Source of the DNA: Okapia johnstoni
Taxonomy: Eukaryota; Chordata; Mammalia; Artiodactyla; Giraffidae
Length of the DNA: 64,000 bases
Assembly: GCA_024291935.2 (NCBI GenBank)
Contig: CM044321.1
Span: 64,412,985-64,476,984, forward strand
Direction: 5' to 3'
Shown here: in pieces, positions 1-12,067 of the stretch
How positions within the stretch are numbered: the first letter of the stretch is position 1
Layout: every line of letters begins with the position of its first letter
Program-made: the position numbers and the translations under genes
Notes under the pieces: generated by a model
What the model saw: the letters and a program-made list of their open reading frames with translations, nothing else
Told to the model about the DNA's origin: nothing
The model's database searches: none

Positions 1-639
1 TCACATCTGTATCCTTCAGCCATAAGCTCTCCCCATTCTTATCTAAGATATATTCTGTTATTTAGCTTCTCCCCTCCTTCCCTCTTGTATGGCTGAGTGA
101 TATGGATCATTCTGACTTCGTGCAAATTGACATCACTACAAATTTATGATTTCCATCATGGTGGTTCTTTCCTCTTCCTCCTCGATCTTTTACTTCTTGA
201 CCAGTATATTACTTCCATTCTTCTTAGTGATGATTTAAACATCCAAGTCCTCCTTAACCCTTACCTAAGGCCCAGTGTTTTCTGTCACCAGGAGAAAACT
301 GAGGCCTTGTTTATATACTCCATCAACTGTTTAAACCACCATCTACAAACTTATCTCTATCCGTAGTTACCTCCCATAATGCAGCAGCCTCCTCCTCATA
401 TATTTCTAGACCTTACCTGTCTGTTTCAAGCCAAGATCTTCATTCTCTATTGTTACCAATACATATGGCATGCAGGAAATGAAATGCAATACTAACAACT
501 GTGTGGAGTTTACCTTCAAGAAAAACTGAGCCATCTCACAATTGTAGGCTCAAGAGAATGATGCCATTTACTTCTCTTGGTTTTAGAGATAGGTCTCCAA
601 GGATGAGCCCCCTCATTTTCAAATTTTAACTTCTCTTCT
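1..639. other. NBEA intron, no feature seen
   Basis: AT- and pyrimidine-rich intronic DNA. Short open frames occur but show no domain, codon bias or splice context. It may be the diverged upstream part of the L2 element that follows. Confidence 0.5.
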
Positions 640-1525
640 ATTGCTCCTCTCTCTAAGCAATAAATATGTGCAGATCTTTTTTAAATTTTATTCTGCGTCA
701 CTCCATAATTCCCACCATACCTCTTATATTTCATGTATATTCAGTCCCCTTGAAAGCATCTTTTACACTTCACTTCCTCCAATTTACTCTTAAACCCCAC
801 TGTAATCTGCCTTCTGTCTCTGTGATTCTGCTGAAACTGATGTGGACAGACCAAACACTTTTCTTTTTACTTGACCTCTATATGGTAGCTTAACTGTTGT
901 CTGCTCCCTTTTTATTAAAACTCCCTTGTTTTTGGCTTTTAGGACAGTCCTGTCCCTTTGTCTTCTTCTTTACTTCTCTGAACATCACTTCTCATTCACC
1001 TCTCCTGGGGCATCTTCCTCTGTTGGTGATGTTTAGGATAATGCCCTTGGGCCGAGCTCACTCTATACTGTCTACTGGCCACTTTCAAGCATGCATATCT
1101 CTAATTATGAAAAATATGATTCTAACTACAGAAAATAGTATAATGAATCCAGATCTTTCTCATTTGCTTTAGAGAAAGTTTATGTGTGTGTGTATATAAA
1201 ATCTGCCCTCTTGACTCTTCTACCTGGATAAACCCACAGATCCATGGTTAAACCTGAACTCATGATCTTCCCAGAAAACTTGCTCTTGCTCCATATTTCT
1301 GTATCTCAGTTGGTAGGGTTTCTGTACTCCAGTCACTCAAGGCAGGAACTTGAGAATTATCTCAGGTGTACTCAAATACTCTTTCATGATTTCTCTGCCT
1401 TTCTCATGTAAATGCTTTTCACAGTGGAGGGATGAGCTACACATCCACTACATTAGTTAGCACAATGCTTGAGAACAGGATAGAAAGAGAAAAAAATTAT
1501 GCTCAATAAATGTCTGCTGACAGGA
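640..1525 (+). mobile_element. L2 LINE fragment
   Basis: Several segments resemble the sense strand of the ancient L2 3' region: a stretch near 1245-1300 reading like the L2 segment on native-language genes 'AAACTGAACTCATGATCTTCC', and the terminal GCTCAATAAATGTCTGCTG at 1502-1520, which is the usual L2 3' end. Internal parts are missing or diverged. It has no intact ORF. Identification is by memory of the consensus. Confidence 0.6.
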
Positions 1526-1529
1526 TCGA

Positions 1530-2045
1530 TTCCATCCTTCAGTTTTCCCATTCAGAAAGCTTTCTTAGCTTGTGTTTCCATGCCCCTCCTTTATGATCCC
1601 TAGTAATTCCTCCTCATCTAATCATCTAGTATTTCCCTCTGAACTGTTACCATGTGCTCAGTTTTTTTGGAGAAGGCAATGGCACCCCACTCCAGTACTC
1701 TTGCCTGGAAAATCCCATGGAGGGATGAACGTGGTAGGCTACAGTCCATGGGGTCGCTAACAGTCGGACACGACTAAGCGACTTCACTTTCACTTTTCCC
1801 TTTCATGCACTGGAGAAGGAAATGGCAACCCACTCCAGTATTCTTGCCTGGAGAATCCCAGGGACAGCGGAGCCTGGTGGGCTGCCGTCTATGGGGTCGC
1901 ACAGAGTCGGACACGACTGAAGCGACTTAGCAGCAGCTCAGTTTTTTATAATCTCCTCTGGCCTGAAAGCTCTGTGAAGGCAAGAATAGTATCACCAGGG
2001 CACAGTAGAGGGCTCAGAAGATAATAAATATCTGATAGTTGAATG
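1530..2045 (+). mobile_element. L2 LINE 3' fragment split by a Bov-A2 SINE
   Basis: Positions 1530-1668 and 1936-2045 read as one L2 3' end. The second half carries the typical L2 terminal text (a CTCTGTGAAGGCAAG-like segment, then an AATAAATATC terminus) and is separated from the first by the younger Bov-A2 insertion. Confidence 0.5.
1669..1935 (+). mobile_element. Bov-A2 SINE
   Basis: Two tandem Bov-A monomers. The left starts GGAGAAGGCAATGGCACC, the right GGAGAAGGAAATGGCAACC, and each ends in the AGTCGGACACGACTGA box. A 12-bp direct repeat GCTCAGTTTTTT at 1656-1667 and 1936-1947 is the target-site duplication. This is a bovid-specific SINE with no coding capacity. Confidence 0.92.
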
Positions 2046-2898
2046 ACTTAAGAAGTTCTTTGCATGGATCTTCTGCAAGCAATTTCAAAAGAATGTTTTC
2101 CAAATTCCTGTTCTAATGTTTAGAAAGCATTACAACTACATTTTCCTCCCTTGCATTCAGCAGCCAGATGATAAATTTTCAAATTTTCAAATACTGCTTA
2201 CACATGTGTTTAATACTAGAAATATCATGATTCATGAATACTGAAGATATTTATTTCAAATCTCTTTAAATTCTCCTGAATGAAGATAATTAGTTAGAAT
2301 GAGTGTCTTCACTAATGATTAAAAAAAAAAAAGTTCAGAACTGCCACTTGTGGCAACGTAAGGCAAGAAAGAAACCCAGGAATTGCTTCCTTGTTGTCTT
2401 ATGACACCAAGATAACAGTGGCAACATGAGATGGCTATGCAGAGTATCAACCTACTAACCAAATTTTGCTTTTTAATAATCATCAGGAAAGAAAACAGAA
2501 GCCAGCCTGTTTATTCAATACGCCAAATATGTTTGTTACATACATCATGGATGAAATGCAAAGTATGAAAGTTTGTCCAGTTTACTTGTAATCAGTCTAT
2601 AGATGAAATGGCTACTAAGATCACTGTCATCAGTCTTGCTTATAATCACTAAACCTGCCCTAATCTTATTTCTTCTTATAATTTTTATACCTTAAGATTA
2701 AGATAAGTATTATTACTCAACAATATATACTGATCATCTACTATGCAATAGTCCTTTTCTAGGCATTGTGAGGTAAAGGTAAGAAGAAGGGTGAATATTT
2801 GCTTGTCATCCAGGAATTCTGAATCCATTCTGGGGACAAAAGACATCTACAAATTTAAATTACTTTTTTTTTAAAGAACACTCATCTATAATATACCA
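2046..2898. other. NBEA intron, no feature seen
   Basis: AT-rich intronic DNA with a short A-tract near 2320. I recognise no gene or repeat. Confidence 0.5.
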
Positions 2899-3164
2899 GG
2901 AGAAGGCAGTGGCACCCCACTCCAGTACTCTTGCCTGGAAAATCCCACGGACGGAGGAGCCTGGTAGGCTGCAGACCATGGGGTTGCTAAGAGTCGGAAA
3001 CGACTGAGTGATTTCACTTTCCCTTTTCACTTTCATACATTGGAGAAGGAAATGGCAACCCACTCCAGTGTTCTTGCCTGGAGAATCCCAGGGACTGGGG
3101 AGCCTGGTGGGCTGCCGTCTATGGGGTCGCACAGAGTCGGACACGACTGAAGCGATTTAGCAGC
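2899..3164 (+). mobile_element. Bov-A2 SINE
   Basis: A second dimeric Bov-A2 in the same orientation, with both monomer starts and both AGTCGGA boxes (the first degraded to AGTCGGAAACGACTGAG). The flanks ATAATATACCA (2888-2898) and ATACTATACCA (3165-3175) form a near-perfect target-site duplication. Confidence 0.9.
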
Positions 3165-3178
3165 ATACTATACCAAAG

Positions 3179-3382
3179 GGCTTCCCTAGTGGCTCAGACA
3201 GTAAAGAATCTGCCTGCAATGCAGGAGATCCAAGACTGATCCCTGGGTTGGGAAGGGAGAAGGAAATGGCAACCCACTTCAGTATTCTTGCATGATAAAT
3301 CCCATGGACAGAGGAGCTTGGCAGGTTACAGTCCATGGAGGTTACAAAGAGTCGGACACGACTGAGTGACTAACTCTTTACT
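3179..3382 (+). mobile_element. Bov-tA SINE
   Basis: Begins with the tRNA-derived head GGGCTTCCCTAGTGGCTCAG, continues with a B-box-like part (ACTGATCCCTGGGTTGGGAA) and ends with one Bov-A monomer carrying AGTCGGACACGACTGAGTGA. It lies 14 bp after the preceding Bov-A2. Confidence 0.9.
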
Positions 3383-3439
3383 TTATACTTCCAATGGTAG
3401 AAAGGTTGATATACAAGACTACTGAGACGGAAAAGACCA

Positions 3440-4250
3440 TTTTTACTTAGGAAAATCACAGAAAGGATACATTTTGTTTTAAGGAAGGAAGGAATGAAAT
3501 TCTGATAGGTTGAAGAGAAAAAGATAAAAAGGCAGAGAATAAAATGGAAGAACTACATTCAGAAAATAGTATATAGTAAGGAAAGCAAGGATAGATGTCA
3601 AGAAGTTAATATTAGAACACTGCTGTGGCCCGACAGTAAAGCACCTTGAAGACCAGAGACGTATTTTTACTTTGCTCCCTCACTTCTTCCCTCTTTTCAT
3701 GAGGACTAGGAGTCAATCTAAGGTTTTTGAACAGGGATGTAATATGATAGAAGTTGGTCTGTAAGAAAGTCAACCCAGCAGTATTCTTTATCATGGTCTA
3801 GAGAAGGGAAAGATAGAAAGAGGGATCCACAGTCCAGTGACCAAGTGATAAAGACCTTGAACTAGAGTGACAGTGGTGTGGATGACAAGAAGACATGTGA
3901 AAGATACTAGGTGAGAATGAGGATCCACAAGACTTGGTGATTAACAGAGCATTGATATGGTAGAGAAAGAACAAAGGGCAGGAAAGGAGTCAGCCACTAG
4001 GATGTCAAGTGTTTGAAATCATATGTGACTCAAGTCAATGACAGAAACAAGGGAAGAAATGAGAGATAGTAATCCTCAAAACAGCTTTTGACTTCAACTT
4101 GAGAGGAAGATGGTACAATAACATGGGGAGGACAGGGGCATCAATTTGGAAAATACCTCCCAGGACGTAGAAAATGACAATGATGAATTAATAGAGGTCA
4201 GGACTGGAGGTACAGATTTGTGATGCATCTCCACAAAAATGATGGTTCAA
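3440..4250 (-). mobile_element. L2 LINE fragment, antisense
   Basis: Diverged segments match the reverse complement of L2: 'TTTTTGAACAGGGATGTAATA' region near 3724, the glutamine-poor purine-rich middle, and AATAGAGGTCAGGACTGGAG near 4191. No ORF survives. This is consensus recall by eye, so the boundaries are approximate. Confidence 0.5.
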
Positions 4251-5374
4251 GCTCTACAACTACAAGGCGAGATGAAATGAAACAGCATCCAACCGGCCCT
4301 TGAGCAACATGGAGGTTAGGCGTGCCAACCCCTAGCACAGTCAAACAGCTATGTTTTCACTCTCCACAAACTTAACAACTAATAGCCTGCTGCTGTCCAG
4401 AAGCCTTACTAATAACATAAACAGTCAATTGACACATATTCTGTATGACCTATGTTTTATATGTTACATTCTTAAGACAAAATAAGAGAAAAGAAATTGT
4501 TATTAAGAAAATCATAAGGAAGAGAAAACAACTTATAGTATATAAATGTATTAATTGGAAAAAAAATCCATGTATAATTGGACCCACATACCTCAAATCT
4601 CTGTTGTTCAACGGTGAACTGTACTTATATTTGGCAACATAACCTTTGACAGGAGAAGCAGCTAAACCGTATACTCATATTTGGGAAGTTAGAGAAGAAA
4701 GACAGATGGGAGTCAATGGTGAAAAATCAGTGGGATAAGAAGCAAGACAGGATATGAATGCAGGCAGTGGACAGAGCAGAACAGTTATGTGCATCGATAC
4801 TGAAGTCACAAGGAATGGTTTCAGGACCTAGCCCCAGCCAGAGGACCTCAAATAACTATTCTAAGCTTTACCTTTCTTATCTTCAAAATAAGACTGCAGT
4901 ACCTACCCCTCAGAGCATTTATTACCACCTGACATGTTACAGATTTGTTTCCTTGCTTATAGGTTTGTTAACTTGGTTTCTCCCCACTAGAACTGCAAGC
5001 TTCATTGTCCAGTCTTGATTGTTTTCAGCTCTTTAGAAGGTGAGACATGCTTCTTGGGGCCACAGGGGAAATCCTACTCAACTATGTGCTGCACATATCA
5101 AGTTTTTAGCAGGGACTTGCACAGAATAAGCATTCAATAACTGACATTATTCTTTTTGTCAAGAGAAGAAAATTTCCAAAAGGAGGAGGAGGTCAACGGT
5201 GTCAAGAAGTCAGTAAGATTTGTGAATTAACAGGTTGCGGTACTTTTTTTCCCCTTAGCATTATTATAAACATAACATTCAGCAGAATTAAATGATCGTC
5301 TCTGATGATTCTATCCCTCTTTCCATTTTTTTCCCCTTGATTGATCCCTTCTTTCCTTCTTCCCTTCCTTTATT
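4251..5374. other. NBEA intron, no gene seen
   Basis: AT-rich intronic DNA. A segment near 4580-4620 (GTTGTTCAACGGTGAACTGT) resembles text found in old mammalian transposon ends, but I cannot name the family. Positions 5335-5375 are a pyrimidine-rich simple tract. Confidence 0.4.
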
Positions 5375-6557
5375 TAAGCAGATATTTATTGAGCACTCAT
5401 TATTAGATGGGCACTGTTTTAGATTCTGGGTATGGTAGAAACGAAGAGACACAATCCTCCCTACAGTTTAGATTTAAATCGGGGTGGGGGAGAGACATTA
5501 ATCAAGATAAATAAGCAAAAGCATATGTTAGTAGTAAGTAGTAGGAAAAAGAAGGCACAGAAGGGAACAGAGAGTATGGGGGAGAGTATGTTGCCATTTT
5601 AGGTTAAATATCTGAAAAGCCTGAGGGAAAAAGGCATGCAGATCCCGGGAGACAAGTCCCACAGAGGAGCCAGCACATGCCTGGTCCCCATGCGAGTGGC
5701 TGCCAGGGTGCTTGGTGACATTAGCAGGTGATAACATCATAAATAGAAGTGGATGAAACAGGGTGGAAAGGAGCTGACTGAAGGACCGGTAAGTCATTTT
5801 AAGGATTTTGCGTTTTACTCTAAAATGGTAACCCATTAGGGAATTCTGCACTTAAGGATGTCATGAGCTGACTTGATTTTTCACGGATCTTTTGGCCATA
5901 TCAATAAAAGAGTGGAAGGGGATAGCAGGACTGGGATAAGGAAGGATGCCAGGATGCCTTTGGTGTAACTAACAGTACACCTCAGAGATGATGGTGACTG
6001 AGCAGGACTGAAGCTATAAAGCTGGTGAGAAGACTGGTTCTGGTAAGATCCGCTGATGCCACTGGGTGTGCAATACAAAAGCATGACAGGAGTCAAGATG
6101 GCAGCTAAGATGTTGGCCTAACTAACTGGGAAAAAGGAGTTACACTTAGTAGGGCACAGACGGGGCTTCCCTGATGGCTCCAACAGTAAAGAATCCACCT
6201 GTAAAGTGGGAGACCTGGGTTCGATCCCTGGGTTGGGAAGATCCCCTGGAGGCAACTCACTCCAGTATTCCTGCCTGGAGAATCCCCATGGACAGAGGAG
6301 CTTGGTGGCTACAGTCCATGGGATCCCAAAGAGTTGGACACAACTGAGCGACTAAGCACAGTTAGCACAGGGCACAGATGATGGCAGGAGGGGCAGGATG
6401 GAGTTGATGAACAGTGGCTCAGTTTGGCTATGTTATGTTTGAAACATATCCTGCAAGTGTGAGAAGATGTGGGGGAAACAGCTGGATGAATGGGTTTGAA
6501 GTTTAGGGGAGAGATCTTGGCTGAGGCTATACGTTTGGGAGTCATCAATGTATTTTC
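5375..6557 (-). mobile_element. L2 LINE 3' region, antisense, split by Bov-tA
   Basis: Starts with the complement of the L2 terminus (ATATTTATTGAGCACTC at 5383-5399) followed by GGGCACTGTTTTAGATTCTG. It continues as diverged L2 to about 6150 and resumes at 6369-6557 after the Bov-tA insertion. This is one of the longest L2 copies in the window. Open frames here are relics or chance. Confidence 0.7.
6161..6368 (+). mobile_element. Bov-tA SINE inside L2
   Basis: Typical Bov-tA with tRNA head, GGTTCGATCCCTGGGTTGGG and one Bov-A monomer. A perfect 10-bp target-site duplication AGGGCACAGA flanks it (6151-6160 and 6369-6378). The host sequence is the antisense L2, so the order of insertion is certain. 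Confidence 0.94.
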
Positions 6558-6574
6558 CAGGGGAATACAGCATA

Positions 6575-7846
6575 AGTAATCATCAGACGACCATTATATC
6601 TACTACTGTGGGCAAGAATCCCTTAGAAGAAATGGAACAGCCCTCATAGTCAACACGAGTCCAAAAATGCAGTACTTGGGTATAATCTCAAAAATGATAG
6701 AATGATCTCTGTTCGTTTCCAAGGCAAACCATTCAGTATCACAGTTATCCAAGTCTATGCCCCAACCAGTATGCTGAAGAAGCTGAAGTCGAATGGTTCT
6801 ATGAAGACCTACAAGACCTTCTAGAACTAACACCAAAAAAAGATGTCCTTTTCATCACAGGGGACTGGAATGCAAAAGTAGGAACTCAAGAGATACCTGG
6901 AGCAACAGGGAAGTTTGGCCTTGGAGTACAAAATGAAGCAGGGCAAAGGCTAAGAGTTTTGCCAAGAGAATGCACTGATCATACCAAACACCCTCTTCCA
7001 ACAACACAAGAGATGTCTCTACACATGGACATCACCAGATGGTCAATACCAAAATCAAACTGATTATATTCTTTGCAGGCAAAGATGGAGAAGCTCTATA
7101 CAGTCAGCAAAAACAAGACCAGGAGCAGACTGTGGCTCAGATCATGAACTCCTTATTGAGAAATTCAGACTTAAATTGAAGAAAGTAAGCAAAACTGCTA
7201 GACCATTCAGGTATGATCTAAATCCCTTAGAATTATACAGAGGAGAAGTGACAAATAGATTCAAGGGATTAGACCTGATAGATAGAGTGCCTGAAGAACT
7301 ATGGACAGAGATTCATAACACTGTACAGGAGGTGGTGATAAAAACCATCCCCAAGTAGAAGAAATGCAAAAAGGCAAAATGGTTGTCTGAGGAGGCCTTA
7401 CAAATAGCTGAGAAAAGAAGAGACACTAAAGGCAAGAACAAAAGGAAAGATCTATCCATCTGAATGAAGAGTTCCAAAGAATAGCAAGGAGAGAAAGCCT
7501 TCCTAAAATATCAGTGCAAAGAAATAGAGGAAAACAATAGAATAGGAAAGACTAGAGATCCCTTCAAGATAATTAGAGATACCAAGGGAACATTTCATGC
7601 AAAGATGGGTACAATAAAGGACAGAAATGGTATGGACCTAACAGAAGCAGAAGGTATCAAGAAAAGGTGGCAATAATATACAGAATAACTATATAAAAAA
7701 GATCTTCATGACCCAGATAACTTTTCCTAGGAAGAAAAGCTGTGACAAACCTGAAGAGTGTAACAAAAAGCAGAGACATTACTTTGCCAACAAAGGTCTG
7801 TCTAGACAAACCTATGCTCTTGCCAATAGTCATGTATGGATATGAG
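6575..7846 (+). mobile_element. BovB (RTE) LINE, endonuclease half, degraded
   Basis: Clear BovB sequence covering the endonuclease region (for example ATGATCTCTGTTCGTTTCC at 6702-6720 and GGGGACTGGAATGCAAAAGT at 6861-6880) through to AACATTTCATGCAAAGATGG near 7589. The reverse-transcriptase core is missing: at about 7739 the sequence jumps to the region just before the C-terminal part (AAGCAGAGACATTACTTTGC at 7769-7788). Many stops and frameshifts break the coding frame; the longest remnant is 7176-7358. The left end abuts the antisense L2. A second BovB piece interrupts it after 7846 and it resumes at 8225. Confidence 0.9.
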
Positions 7847-8212
7847 TTCAGTCGCTCAGTTGTGTCCGACTCTTTGAGACCCCATGGACTGCAGCATGCC
7901 AGACTTCCCTGTCCATTACTAACTCCCAGAGCCTGCTCAAACAAACGTCCATTGAGTTGGTGATGCCATCCAACCATCTCATCCTCTGTCGTCTACTTCT
8001 CCTCCTGCCTTCAATCTTTCCCAGCATCAGGGTCTTTTCCAGTGAGTCAGTTCTTTACATCAGGTGGTCAAAGTATTGGAGTTTCAGCATCAGTCCTTCC
8101 AATGAATGTTCAAGACTGATTTCCTTCAGGATGGACTGGTTGGATCTCCTTGCAGTCCAAGGGACTCTCAAGAGTCTTCTCCAACACCACAGTTTAAAAG
8201 CCACCAGGGAAG
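7847..8212 (-). mobile_element. BovB 3' fragment nested in BovB, inverted
   Basis: Reverse complement of the BovB 3' end, starting TTCAGTCGCTCAGTTGTGTC and running to the region around CAAGAGTCTTCTCC. It interrupts the plus-strand BovB inside the motif that codes its C-terminus. Flanking TATGGATATGAG (7835-7846) and CATGGATGTGAG (8213-8224) are near-identical and fit an aged target-site duplication. Its sequence is complementary to the BovB part that follows, so the two form a large inverted repeat. Confidence 0.88.
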
Positions 8213-8224
8213 CATGGATGTGAG

Positions 8225-8636
8225 AGTTGGACCATAAAGAAAGCTGAGCACCGAAGAATCGATGCTTTTGAACTGTGGTATTGAAGAAGACTCTTGAGAG
8301 TCCCCTGGACTGCAAGGAGATCTAACCAGTCCATCCTGAAGGAAATCAGTCCTGAATATTCATTGGAAGGACTGATGCTGAGGCTGAAACGCCAATACTT
8401 TGGCCACCTGATTCAAAGAATTGACTCATTTGAAAAGACATTGATGCTGGGAAAGATTGAAAGCAGGAGGAAAAGGGGATGACAGAGGATGAGATGGTTG
8501 GATGGCATCACCGACTCAATGGACATGAGTTTGAGCAAGCTCCAGGAGTTGGTGACGGATAGGGAAGCCTGGTGTGTTGCAGTCAATGGAGTCACAAAGA
8601 GTTGGACATGACTGAGTGACTGAACTGAACCGAGTC
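8225..8636 (+). mobile_element. BovB LINE 3' end (continuation)
   Basis: Continuation of the copy that stops at 7846: AGAGTTGGACCATAAAGAAA, then the C-terminal coding relic (open at 8294-8482), ending in the BovB terminus GACTGAGTGACTGAACTGAA at 8610-8629. Non-functional. Confidence 0.9.
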
Positions 8637-8814
8637 ATCCACTCATTCAGTTATGATGGAGTATGTGCTGTATGCTATCAAAACAACCATGGAAATCAAC
8701 CAATTCTTCCATCAGAAGCACAGGACAGATGATGTTCATTCAATAATTCATTTAACAAATATTCACCCAAGCGTATGCTAGATAAGCTCAGGGATCTAGA
8801 GACGAAATGAGTTG

Positions 8815-8990
8815 GGTTTGAACCCCAGATCTACAGTTACTATTTGTACTTGGGTAAAAAGGTTAAAAATAGTCTAAGCTTTTTATATGCATCAATTATT
8901 TTAATCTATGCCTCAAATCTATAATGTAGATATCATTATCCCTATTTACCAGTGAGAGAACAAGTTTAGGGTAAGTTTAAAGGATTAAAA
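8815..8990. mobile_element. MIR-like SINE fragment(s)
   Basis: GGTTTGAACCCCAGATCTAC near 8815 resembles the MIR tRNA-derived core. ATATCATTATCCCTATTTACC near 8930 resembles the complement of the MIR tail. Orientation is mixed, so this may be two fragments. Confidence 0.4.
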
Positions 8991-9132
8991 CGATGACTAA
9001 GAAAGTAGGATCTAGGCAGAACTTAGCACAGTCTTATATAATAAAAGTATAATACTCAAGTGTAGTACTCAAGTATAATAAAAACTCAATAATAACTAAG
9101 TTTATCAACTCATTCTTTATCTGTCTGTTTTA

Positions 9133-9246
9133 TTTATTTTTGGCCATGACATGTGGCTTGTGGGATCTTAGTTTCCTGACCAGGGATCAAAGCTGGTCCC
9201 AGATCAAAGCACTGAGTCCTAATCACTGGATACCAGGGAATTCCTA
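9133..9246 (-). mobile_element. CHR-type tRNA SINE (cetartiodactyl), antisense
   Basis: Contains TTTTTGGCCATGACATGTGG, GTGGGATCTTAGTTTCCTGA, CCAGGGATCAAAGCTGG and the end CCAGGGAATTCC. This is the reverse complement of the tRNA-Glu-like CHR SINE of whales and ruminants. Confidence 0.8.
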
Positions 9247-9249
9247 CTT

Positions 9250-11760
9250 TGTCTCTTTCTAAGTACTTAAAAAAAAATGTTCTCGAAGCCCAATAAGTAA
9301 CAATGATCTACAACTTTGCCCTTCAAGTTTCTAAAACATGCTGTTTGAATGTTTAACTCACTTTTTGGCAGACAGTTAGAAATGAGGAAGCGTAATGCCC
9401 AAGGTCAAGGCATACAGTTAAGACTAGCATTTATAAGTGGCAGCACTAAATATCTTGTAATGAGATACAGGAACTCTCCAACTGGTTTCTAGCTCAATAC
9501 TCAGGTAGTAGAGTGGGTATTTTAGGTATTTCAGTGCATCTAATCAAGTGGTACTTGCCTTTAAGGTATTTATTTTCTGGGCTCTACAGTACAGTGAATA
9601 TTAAATACTGAGATAAATAGATAAAACTAATAATTCTTAACAGCAAATTCTGCTATTGTTTCTAGAAAACAGGAGAATGAATAGGACATAAGCTACAAAA
9701 ATGAACTACCCGAAGAGACTTCAGTGTCGTATTTACTGAGTGTAAGGCTTTAATAAAGTTGTAGCTTTCCTGTGTTGGCAACTGTGTCTGTCCTCATTCT
9801 AGTATGCCCTCAGTAAGCTACCAGAACTTAACCTGCACAACAAAAGTGCCACTCATTGAAACAGTTATAACAGGAAAGGAAAGCAAGTTGATGGGATTTA
9901 AAGTGTTACAGGCCACTGAATCACTGACTACTTGGTGAGGGCATGTAGAGAAACGTCATTCTCAACAATGCTGGTACAGTGAAGCCATATTAATGAAACA
10001 GTTTTGAAACATGAAGGCTATTCATAAGGATTTTTTACAATCTTCTGATTTCCTTGGGAAATTTAATCCAGACAGAGGAATCTTCCATTAACGATTTTCC
10101 ATTATTTTACTTGTGGGTTATATTTCCCAGTGGTACATTTTATTAAGAGGCTCTTATCACTTGATGTTTTCAATCCTATTATCTACTCACGGGCACCATA
10201 ACTATATTGAGATTCAAATAAACAAAAGACGGCCAAGAAATGACATTCCACTCAACGCTAGGGACTAACAATATAAACTTTTACTCTGAAACATGTTTCT
10301 TAGCATTTAAAATGCCTGATTTATTTTTTAACACCCATCAAATAAACAAAAATAGAGTAGCTGTATCAACACAATGCTAGGAAAACATGAGTGGTATAGG
10401 TTATGACTTGGAGAATTTTTCTGGAATCAGACAAGAGCCTGAGAATAAATCATTTAGAGAGTTAGCTGTGTTCCGGGCTTCATTAGCCCTAATTATCCCC
10501 CAAATATGCTCAGCAGAACGCACTTGGGTCAGCTGGGACTGACACACAATAGAGTAGGCAACTTATAAACTCCTCAAAGCATGAAAGAGTCCATAAAACA
10601 ACTGCTTGTGCATTTAGATCATGTGATAACACCTTACTGCATAAGCCACCAGATGAAACAGATGGGGCAGCTCTGCACTTTAGAATGTCTCTTTTGTAAA
10701 AGCATGGGACTTCCTTATTCTCCATTTGAGACACAAACTGCAAGAAAGCTAAATCTGAGGCAGGCAGGCTTTGTGTTTTATTGTCTAGATGTCACAGCAA
10801 TAATAAGTAAAGTATTAATAAAATATCCTCATTTAGGAAAAAAAAGTTGGCAAACAAAAATCTCTGCCTATGCTTAGAGAAATTCAAGACTTTAACACAG
10901 TCACCAAAAAAGTTAATATATATGTATTTTTTAACAATTCACAGTAAAGACACATGAGAAATTTGCAGATACCATTTGTAGACAAAAAATTTGCTGACAA
11001 AGTAAAATTGATAAATATGTCAAAATATATAAAGTACACATTTTACATAAATGGGGGTTATCGGCTATATATTTTGACAAGGGCACGAAAAACAAGTATT
11101 AGAATTTCAAGTGTCTGGCAAAAGAAGTAAACAAAAAAAAACCATCAAAAGGCTGTGGACTGTGTAATCTATTGATTTAATCTATCTAAAAATCTTATTA
11201 AGTAGATAAGCATCTTAGTATACCTAGGCTGAGCAAAAACAGTACGTTCATTATAACTAAATTCTGCTTTGCTATGAATGTTCTATATGTAGCCTAGGAC
11301 AAATTTTAGGAAAGAACTGTTATGCTTGTTAATTTATATTTAAAATAATAACACAAATTTATTGTAAGTCAAACCATGGAAAAAAGAGCTAAAAATAGTG
11401 AGACAAAATGAGCTGGATAAATGAAAAGAACTCATGAACTCAGGACCCACCTTGAGCTTAAACAAATGAGATATTTGTTGACACATATCTTGGCAACTGT
11501 AACAGAGTTATGGAGGTTCCCCCAAAAAGGGTATAACGGCCTTGTTTCACTTAACAGAGGTCTTTCTCTACTCTGTATTCACCAGTCCACTCCAGGCGTA
11601 ATGAATTCTAGGCTCCACACTTGATGTACAAGAATGGCTTCTGAGTGACGAGGTGCTGTAGATGTGATGCCTGAAAGGCCAGAGTGTATTCAATTTGACA
11701 CCCTAAATTCTGAGTTTAATGGACTTATTTCCATTAAAGGGGCAAGACCATATAGAAGGC
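9250..11760. other. NBEA intron, no gene seen; possible conserved block
   Basis: No gene. I recognise no interspersed repeat from 9.5 to 11.7 kb. The part at about 10440-10760 has balanced composition, a TAATTA core (10490-10495) and little simple sequence, as conserved noncoding DNA often does. Without an alignment this is only a suggestion. The short plus-strand frames at 10581, 11421 and 11664 have no family resemblance. Confidence 0.4.
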
Positions 11761-11764
11761 ATCA

Positions 11765-11945
11765 AAAGGTAAAAGTGTCAAAGAGACACTTTTGGTTCAA
11801 TATTAGGAAGAGCATTCTAACAATCAGAACTGTATGTAAGTGCAACTATCCATCTGAGGAGATAATGAATTTCTCACCAACAGGGGTAAAAACAGGCTGG
11901 ATGAGCATTTCGCAGGAACGTCATAGAGAAGATCCAGACAGTTAA
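11765..11945 (+). mobile_element. Possible ancient CR1/L3-like LINE 3' end
   Basis: The run GGTTCAATATTAGGAAGAGC (11793-11812), then AACAATCAGAACTGT and AACAGGCTGGATGAGCATTT (11891-11910), has the word order of the CR1/L3 3' terminal region (lesions on a 'TTAGGAAGAACTTTCT ... GGCTGGATG' pattern). Divergence is high; the family call is from memory. Confidence 0.4.
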
Positions 11946-12067
11946 TGAGGAGGCTTGCATTGTATTCTCCTCTAATGTTCTCTCATGCTCTCATATAAAA
12001 TGCCTCCTTATGAGGTGGAATTAGTTTCTAACTCCTAGCTCTAATTGCTTGGTGTGTCTGTGTGTGT

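Noticed and set aside
7742..8595. Several open frames of 60-106 codons on both strands
   Set aside because: All are sense or antisense readings of the nested BovB 3' ends.
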